Source of the DNA: JAJDYQ01 sp963662865
GTDB taxonomy: Bacteria; Pseudomonadota; Gammaproteobacteria; JAJDYQ01
DNA: 64,000 bases
Assembly (NCBI GenBank): GCA_963662865.1
Contig: OY759969.1
Span: 1,116,001-1,180,000 of the forward strand
Direction: 5' to 3'
Shown here in pieces: positions 12,601-21,600 of this stretch (the first letter of the stretch is position 1; each line of letters opens with the position of its first letter). The position numbers were made by a program, and so were the translations under genes. The notes under the pieces are model-generated. The model had not been told where the DNA came from and did no database searches. It saw only the letters and a program-made list of their open reading frames with translations.

Positions 12601-15600
12601 ATATTGTTCGCCGGGGTGCCGGTCAGAGTATAGTCCGTGCCCCGTGTCGCGGTGCCGCCCAGGGTCAGCGGTACCGGCAGCACCTCGCCCATGACCAGCT
12701 CGCGGCCCAGGGTGACGGTGATGTCTGCGCTGGCACCCTCGTTGATGTTGCCCGCCGTGCCCTCCAGGGTCACGGTGGTCGGATCGTCGTCGATGACCCT
12801 AAAGGTCACGGTGCTGGGATCGCCCCGGGTGTAACCGGTACCGGCTCTGATACCGGTGGTTCCTGTCCGCCCCGGCGGGTCGTCTATGTCGTTGTTGTTG
12901 AGAAATACAGTAAATGTGTTCATCGGGGTCTCGCCGATGAGGGTGTCCGATCTGAACACGACTCCTCCGTTATTAGGGTTAATAACGCTAAAAACCACTT
13001 GATCGCTGCCGTCAATGGGGATGTCGGAGGTCACGACGATGGTGCGCTGGGCGCCACGCTCGACGAGGGTCGTGTGTCCGTCCCGCACCGATACCGTCAC
13101 CACCGGTACGTCGTCGTCGGTGACGGTGACTTCCACGTCGTCGATGGCGAGGCCGGAAACGTAGTCGGTGTCTGTGGTGGACGACGCTGCGTGGCTGATG
13201 GTCGCCATGCGCCGGTTCATGGCGTCATCACGGTTGTTGTCCATGCCTGTCACCGTGAAGGTCTGGGCCGCATTCCAGTTGGCCGTGGTGAACGTCAGGG
13301 TCTCCGGGGTCACGGTGGCCGCACTTGTTGTGTTGGAGGTCGCCGTAATCGTCACGCTGCCGGTCGGCGGCGAGTCCAGCCTTATGCCGTAGTTGTCCGT
13401 GCCGCTGGCTTCGGCCACTGTGGTGCCACCCTGCGTCTCGCTGACGGTGACGCCCGGGGTGAAAATGTCGAAGTCCGCCAGGTTGTCCGTGCCGTCCGCG
13501 CCGCCGTCCAGGCCGGTGCCGGAGTCTGTGTCCAGGGTGCCCAGGTCGATGTCCACTGTGCCGTCGGCGTTGGCTGCTGCGCTCAGGGTCAGGGTGGCGG
13601 TGGTGGCCGTCGTGCCCGAGGCCGGGCCGGTGAAGGTCACCATGGCGCTGGCGCTGTCCAGGCCGCTGTAGGTGATACCGGCCGCCGCGGCGCCGGTCAC
13701 GGTGTAGTCGGTGCCCGGTGTCGCGCTACCGCCAAAGGTCAGCGGCACCGGCAGTATCTCGCCGTTCACCAGACCGCGGCCCAGGGTGACCGTGATCTGC
13801 TTGTCGTCTCCTGCGAGAATATCACCCGCTGCGCCCGCCAGGGTCACGGTGGTCGGGTCGTCGTCAATGACCGTAAAGGTCACAGTGCTGGGATCGCCCA
13901 GGGTGTAACCGGTACCGGCGTTGATGCCGGTGGTTGCTGTCCGCCCCCCCGGCGGGTCGTCCACGTCGTTTTCGTTGGAACGGTCGAAACCTACCCCAAA
14001 TGTTCGCGTCGGAGTCTCACCAGTAGTGAGGACACTCGAAATGCTTATGATGTTCCCGTTATTAGGGGTAATAGGCGCCCCGAACCCCACGCTACCGTCA
14101 ATGGGGATGTTGGAGGTCACGACGATGGTGCGCTGGCCGCCCTCGACGATGGTCGTGTGTCCGCCCTGCACCGATACCGTCAGCTCCGGCACGTCTTCGT
14201 CGGTGACGGTGACTTCCACGTCGTCGATGTCGAGGCCGGAAACGTAGTTGGTGTCTGTGGTGGACGCCGCTGCGTGGCTGATGGTCGCTATGCGTCGGTT
14301 CATGGCGTCATCACGGTTGTTGTCGATGCCCGTCACCGTGAAGGTCTGGGCCGCATTCCAGTTGGCCGTGGTGAACGTCAGGGTCGCCGGGGTCACGGTG
14401 GCCGCACTTGTTGTGTCGGATTCCGCCGTAATCGTCACGCTGCCGCTCGGCTGCGTGCTCAGCATTATGCCGTAGTTGTCCGTGCCGCCGGCTTCGGCGA
14501 CTGTGGTGCCACCCCCCGTCTCGCTGACGGTGACGCCCGCTGTGTCGTTGTCGGTGATGGTCAGTGTGTGGGCACTGGCGGTGGTGCCTACCCTGTAGTC
14601 CGAACCCGCGGCCAGGGTCAGTACGACCGTCTCGTTGGCCTCGTCCACTCTGTCATTGGTGATGACTACCGGGATATTGGCGCTGGTCTCGCTCGCAGAC
14701 ACGACTACCGTGCCGGACAGTTCGGTGTAGTCGGCGTCCGCAGTTGCCGTGCTGGTGTTGGCCACCGTGTAATTGATCGTCGTGTCCGAGGACTGCGCCG
14801 AACTCAGATTGACCATTATGCTGTGTGTGCCCGAACCCTCGTTCGCCATGGAGGTGGCAGCCGCGAAATTCACCATCGGCAGGTCATTGTTCGACACGGT
14901 CACGTCCACATCGGCTATGGGCAAACCATCCGGGTAATCCGCACTGTCGCCGTCGCCGCTGGCAATACTATGGCTGATGGTCGCCGTGCGTTCATTTTCA
15001 GCGTTGTCTTCGACGCCCATTACCGTCACGGTCTGTGCCATATCCCAGTTACTCATCGTGAATGTCAGGCTGGCGCTGCTTGTGCCCACGGTCGCCGCAC
15101 TGGTCGTGTCGGATTCCACCGTAATCTCTACGGTACCGGCCGGTTGTGTATCCAGTACCACGGTGTACGTGCCCTCACCGCCCTCGTCAATCGTTATCGC
15201 CGTCTCGCTGATGGTGACGCCCGCCGGGGGGGGGTCGTTGACCTGCACATTGAAGGTGTTGGCGCTGCTGTCCGGGTCGGCACCGCCGCCGACATTGGTG
15301 CCCAGGGTTGCAAGGTCAAAGCCGTTGGCGGTGGCGTCGTTCGGGCCGAGGGCGATGGTGTAGGTCTCCGAGCCTTCGCCGCCGCCCTCGGCGATGCCGT
15401 CGGTCGCCGCGGTCAGTTGCATGCGGACGATCCGGGAGGCGATCCGAGAGCCCGTAAAGCGCACCCGCGGGGTGGCTGTGGCCTGGCTCGACAGGGTCAC
15501 GCCTGTGTTGCTGAAGGAGCTATTGAGCGCCAGACTCCAGTCGTCCGTGGTGACATTCGTGCCGGAAATGGACAGCGGCACATCGATGATCTCGCTGCCA

Positions 15601-18600
15601 GTCAGTCTCCGACTCAGGGTGATGGTGAAACCCACCGTGCCGCCTTCGCCAACGGCACCGGTGCTGTCGATGCTGCGGGCGAGGGTAACGACCGTGGGGT
15701 CGTCGTCGATCACCGTCGCTGTGACGGGGGCCGGGGTGAGGTTGTAGTCGGTGTCCGTGGAGGTGGCGGCGTGGGTAATGGTCACTGCCTGATTGGCGGC
15801 GTCGGCTTCGTTATCTTCCCCGGCGACGGTGATGGTCTGGGCCGTGTCCCAGTTGGCGCTGGTGAAGGTCAGGGCGGGGCTGACCGTGGCGGTGGCCGAC
15901 GCACTCGAGGCGGGCGTGATGGTCACTGCTGCGCCGGGTTGTGTGGCCAGCACTACGGGGTACCCGCCCTCATCGCCCTCTGTAATGGTTATCGCCCTCT
16001 CGCTGATGGTCACGCCCGGGGAGATAATGTTGAATGCGCCCAGGTTGTCCGTGCCGCTCGCGCCACCGCCCAGGCCGGTGCCGGAGGTATCGTCCAGGGT
16101 GCCCAGGCCAATGTCCACTGTCGTGCCGCCGTTGATCGCGGTCAGGGTCAACGTGGCTGTGGGGATGGCGGGGGCGATACCGCTCAAACCGGTGAAGGTC
16201 ACCGTGCCGGCGCTGCCGCTGTCCGGAATGGTGTACATGACTCCGCCCGCCGCCGTACCGGTCAGGGTGTAGTCCGTGCCCAGACTCGCCGTGCCGGCGA
16301 AGGTCAGTGGCACCGGCAGCACCTCGCCGCCAAACAACCTGCGACTCAGGGTGACGGTGATTTCTTTGGTATCGCCTTCCGCGATGTCATCCGCCGCGCC
16401 CGCCAGGGTCACTGTGGTGGCGTCGTCATCGATGAGCGTCAGCTGGTGAATAGAGGGAGAGGCTGTCCCGTAAACGCCAGAGAGTCCTGCCAAAGTCAAG
16501 CTGATTGTCTCGTCGCGCTCGTCTGTGTTGTCCTCGGTAATGACCACGGAGATATCGGCGCGGGTCATGCCCGCGGGCACCACTACCATGCCGGTCAGCG
16601 CGGTGTAGTCGGTGTCGGGAGTTGCCTCGACAATGCTTACCCCCTCCGCCACCGTGTAAGTGATCGTCGTATCCGTGGTCTGCACCAGGCTCAGATTGAC
16701 CATTATGTTGTGTGTGCCCGAACCTTCGTTCGTCATGGACGTGTTAACCACGAAGCTCGCCAGCGGCAGGTCGTTGTCGACAATGACCACATCGTGGGTG
16801 GATTGGGTGCCTAATGTGTAACCCGAACCATCGATCAGTGTCAGCCGGAATAGCTCGTTACTCTCTAACCCGCTGTCATCGATGATGGTCACGGGGATAT
16901 TGACACTGGGCGTGTCCGCGGTCACGAATACCGAACCGGACGGCGCCATGTAGTCATCGTCGACCGTGGCGATTAAGTCGGTCACCGTGTAGGTGATCGT
17001 GGTGTCCGAGGCCGGCACCGGATTCAGATTGACCTCTATGTTGTGTGTGCCCGAACCCTCGTTCGGCATGGAGGAGCCGGCCGCAAAGCTCACTACCGGC
17101 AAGTCGTCGTCCCGGATGGTCAGATCGTGGGTGGTTCCGGTTCTTAATCCATAATCCGAGCCGGCGGTCAACGTCAGTCGGAGCAACTCGCTGCCCTCTT
17201 GTGCACTGTCATTAATGATAGTCACCGGAATATCGATGACGGATGCGTTCGCAAGTGCCAATATCGTACCGGACAGCGCATTGTAGTCGTCGCCGGAAGT
17301 CGCCGAGGTGTCGGTTACCGTGTAGCTGATCGTAATGTTCGAGAGCGGCACTGGATTCAGATTGATCCTAACGTTGTGCGTGCCCGATCCTTCGCTCGTC
17401 ATGGAGGTCAACGTGGCGAACGAGGCTATCGGCAAGTCATCGTCGGTGATCGTCACTATCACGGCACCAGTTATCGTGTCGTAGCCTCCGCCCGAAGCCG
17501 TGTGCGTCAGCGTCACCATGTCGTTGTCGGTGTCGCCGTCCTGACTCGCTGTCACCGTCACCGTCTGGGCCGTGCTCCAGTTGCCCATCGTGAACATCAG
17601 ACTGGTCGGGTTCGGCGTCAGGTCGCTGCCGCTATGGCTGCTGATCGCAACCGTTACGTCTCCCGTCGGCATATTCGCCAGAGTCATCGTGTAGGTCCCG
17701 GAATCACCCTCGTCCACTGTCACCGCCGCCGAATTAAATACCAGGCCCCGGGTGTCGTCGTCCGTTACGGTCACGTCCACAGTGGCAATGACCAGACTGC
17801 CGTCATCCGGGTAACCCTCACCGTCGCCGTCGCCGCTGCCAATACTATGGCTGATGGTCGCCATGCGGTCACCGCCAATGTTGTCGTTGACGCCGGCCAC
17901 CGTCACGGTCTGTACCGTATTCCAGTTGCTCGCCGTGAACTCCAGGCTGGCGCTCACGGTCGCCGCACTGGTCGTGCCGGAGGTCACCGTAATCTCCACG
18001 CTGCCGGCCGGTTGTGTATCCAGCACCACCGTGTACGCGCCCTCTTCACCCTCTCTAATCGTTATCTCCGTCTCGCTGACGGTCACGCCCGGGGAGATAA
18101 TGTCGAAGTCCGCCAGATTGTCCGTGCCGCTCGCGCCGCCTTCCAGGTTGGTGCCGGAGCTGGTGCTCAGGGTACCCAGGTCAATGTCAACCGTCTCGCC
18201 GCCGGTCTCGGCCAGGCTGTCGCGGGTCGCGCTCAGGGTCAGGGTGGCGACGGTGGCCGTCGTGCCCGAGGCCGGACCGGTGAAGGTCACCGTGCCGTTG
18301 CCGTCGCTGTCCGGGCCTTCGTAACCAACGCCCGCCGCCGTGGTGCCGGTCACGGTGTAGTCCGTGCCCGGCGTCGCCTCACCCATGAAGGTCAGCGGCA
18401 CCGGCAGCATCTCGCCGTTCACCAGCCCGCGGCCCAGGGTGATCGTGATCTCCTTGCTATCCCCTTCGGCTATATCTCCTTCCGCACCCGCCAGGGTCAC
18501 CGTGGTCGGATCGTCGTCAGTGACCGCCAGGGTCAGGGAACTGGGGTCGCCCAGGGTGTAACCGGAACCGGCCTCGATGCTCCTGACTATTGTCCGCCCC

Positions 18601-21600
18601 GGCGGATCATCATCGTCGTTCTCGTCAAAGGTCACCTGGTGGTTTAATGTCGTCTCGCCTACTGTAAATACAGTGGCTGGAATGATTGCAGAGCCCCCGT
18701 CCGGGGTGCCGGGATCGCCTATATCAATCGGGTTGCCCACCGGGATGTCGGATGTCACGATAATGGTAATGGGGCTCCCCTCTGCGACGCTGGTGACATC
18801 ACCGGCCGCCGAAATCGTCAGCACCGGCACGTCGTCGTCGGTGACGGTGACTTCCACATCGCCGATATCGAGGCTGGAATCGTAGTTGGTGTCTGTGGAC
18901 TCCGCTGCGTGGCTGATGGTCGCCGTGCGCTGGTTCATGGCGTCATCCAGGTTGTTGTCAACACCCGTCACCGTGAATGTCTGCGCCATATTCCAGTTGG
19001 TCATCGCGAATGTCAGGGTCGTCGGGCTCACGGTAGCCGCATTTGTCGTATCGGAGGTCGCCGTAATCTCTACGCTGTTGGTCGGCTGCGTATTCAGCAC
19101 CACGCCGTAGGTGTCTACGCTGTCACCAGTCTCGGCGACCGTGGTGGTGCCATTCGTCTCGGTGATGGTCACGCCCGCCGTGTCGTTGTCGGTAATGGTC
19201 AGTGTGTGGACACGATCGGTGCCCACCGTGTAACCCGAGCCGGCACTCAGGAACAGTATGATCGTCTCGCTGACCTCGTCCGCGCTGTCATCGGTGATGG
19301 CCACCTGGATATTGGCGCTGGGCGCGTTCGCGGACACCAATACCATGCCGGACAGCCTGTTGTAGTCGTCGCCTATTGTCGCCGTGCTGGTGCCGGCCAC
19401 CGTGTAGGTGATCGTCGTGTCCACGGCCGGCACCGGGTTCAGATTGACCACCACGTTGTGGGTGCCCGCGTCCTCATCTGCGTCGGATGTGCCCGCCGCG
19501 AACGAGGCTACCGGCAAGTCATCGTCGGTGATGGTCAGTGTGTGGACACGGTCGGTGCCCACCGTGTAACCCGAGCCGGTACTCAGGAACAGTATGATCG
19601 TCTCGTTGACCTCGTTCACGCTGTCATCGGTGATGGCCACCTGGATATTGACGCTGGGCGCGTTCGCGGACGCCACTACCATGCCGGACAGTCTGTTGTA
19701 GTCGTCGTCTATTGTCGCCGTGCTGGTGCCGGCCACCGTGTAGGTGATCGTCGTGTCCACGGCCGGCACCGGGTTCAGATTGACCACCACGTTGTAGGTG
19801 CCCGCGTCCTCGTTTGCGGCACCAGTGGCCGTGGCGAAGCTCACCACCGGCTCGCCTTCGTCGGTGATCATGACATCCAAGTCAGCCGTTATCGCGCCAT
19901 AGTCCGCGCCCGAGGCGTCATGCGTCAGCGTCACTGTATCATCGTCGGTGTTATTGTCCTGAGCCGATGTCACCGTCACTGTCTGTGCCGTGGCCCAGTT
20001 GTCTGACGTGAAGATCAGGCTGTCCGTATCCAGCGTCAGATTGGTGCTGCCGCCATGGCCGCTGATCGTGACCGTCACTTCCCCTATCGGCGCACTCGCC
20101 AGAGCCGCCGTGTAGGTCCCGGATTCACCCTCTTCTACCGTCAGCATCGCCGGATTAAACGTCAGGCCTCTTGTGTCGTTGTCGATAATGGTCAGTGTGT
20201 GGTCACTGATGGTGCCCACTGTGTAACCCGAGCCTGCGGCCAGGGTCAGTATGATCGTCTCGTTGGTCTCGTCCACGCTGTCATCGGTGACGGCCACGGA
20301 GATATTGACGCTGGACGCGGTCGCGGACGCCATTACCATGCCGGACAGCGCGGTGTAGTCGGTGCCGGAAATCGCCGTGCCGGCACTGCTCACTGTGTAG
20401 TTGATGGTCGTGTTCGTGATCGGTGCCGGACTCAGATCGACTACCACATTGTACGTACCTGAACCTTCGTTGGTAGCGAAGCTGGCTACGGCGAACGAGA
20501 CTTCCGGCAAGTCGTCGTCGATCACCGTCACTACCACAGAGGCTATTTCCAGATCATCCGGGTAACTCGCACTGTCGCCGTTGCCGCTGGCAATAGTATG
20601 GCTGATGGTCGCCGTGCGGTCACCGTTAACGTTGTCGTTGACGCCGGTGACCGTGACCGTCTGTGCCGTGTCCCAGTTGGTCATAGTGAAAATCAGGCTG
20701 GCGCTGGCCGCGCTCACGGTCACCGCACTGGTCGCATCGGAGGCCACCGTAATCTCTACGTTGCCGGCCGGCCGCGTGTTCAGTACCACGGTGTATGTGG
20801 CCATAGCGCTCTCTTCAACTGTTACTCCCCCGGCCCCGCTGACGGTCACGCCCAAGGAGATAATGTTGAAGCTATCCAGGTTGTCCGTGCCGGTCGCGCC
20901 GCCACCCAGGCCGGTGCCGGAGCTGGCGCTCAGGGTGCCCAGGTCGATGTTCACTGTCTCTATGGCCTCGGCCCCGTCGCCGGCGGTCGCGGTCAGGGTC
21001 AGGGTAGCGGTGGTGGCCGATGGGCCGGTAAAGGTCACCGTGCCTGTGGCGCTGTCCAGACCGGTGTAGGCGACGCCGCTCGCCGCGGCGCCGGTGACGG
21101 TGTAGTCCGTGCCCGGTGTCGCCGCGCCGCCAAAGGTCAGCGGCACCGGCAGCGCCTCGCCTGCGGCCAGGGTGCGGCCCAGGGTAACGGTGATTGCCTT
21201 GGTGCCGCCTTCCATGATGTCGCCCGCCGGGCCCGCCAGGGTCACCGTGGTGGGCTCGTCGTCGATCACCGTCGCCGTGACGGGGTCCGGGTCGAGCTCG
21301 TTGTAAATGACATTTGCGGAAGCGGAGTCGTGGGTAATGGTCACCTCCTGGTTGGCGGCGTCGACGGCGTTATTCACCCCGGTGACGGTGATGGTCTGCT
21401 GCGTGTCCCAGTTGGCGTTGGTGAAGGTCAGGGCGGACGGGCTGACCGTGGCGTCGGTCGGCGCACCCGAGGTGGGTCTGATGACCACGTCATTGGTGAG
21501 ACGAGTAAATCCTTCCATGCCGGTATTGGGAGGCGGTTGTGTGTTCAGCACCACGGTGTAGGTGGCCGTGCCACCGGCCTCGCCGACCGTGGTGCCGCCC

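Noticed and set aside
9627..16814. Very long open frame (about 2400 codons) on the plus strand opposite the giant gene, plus many shorter ones
   Set aside because: It results from biased codons (GTC, ACC, GAC, GGC) of the minus-strand repeats, which avoid stops in one antisense frame. The translation is low-complexity, His/Arg-rich, has no domain and mirrors the repeats.
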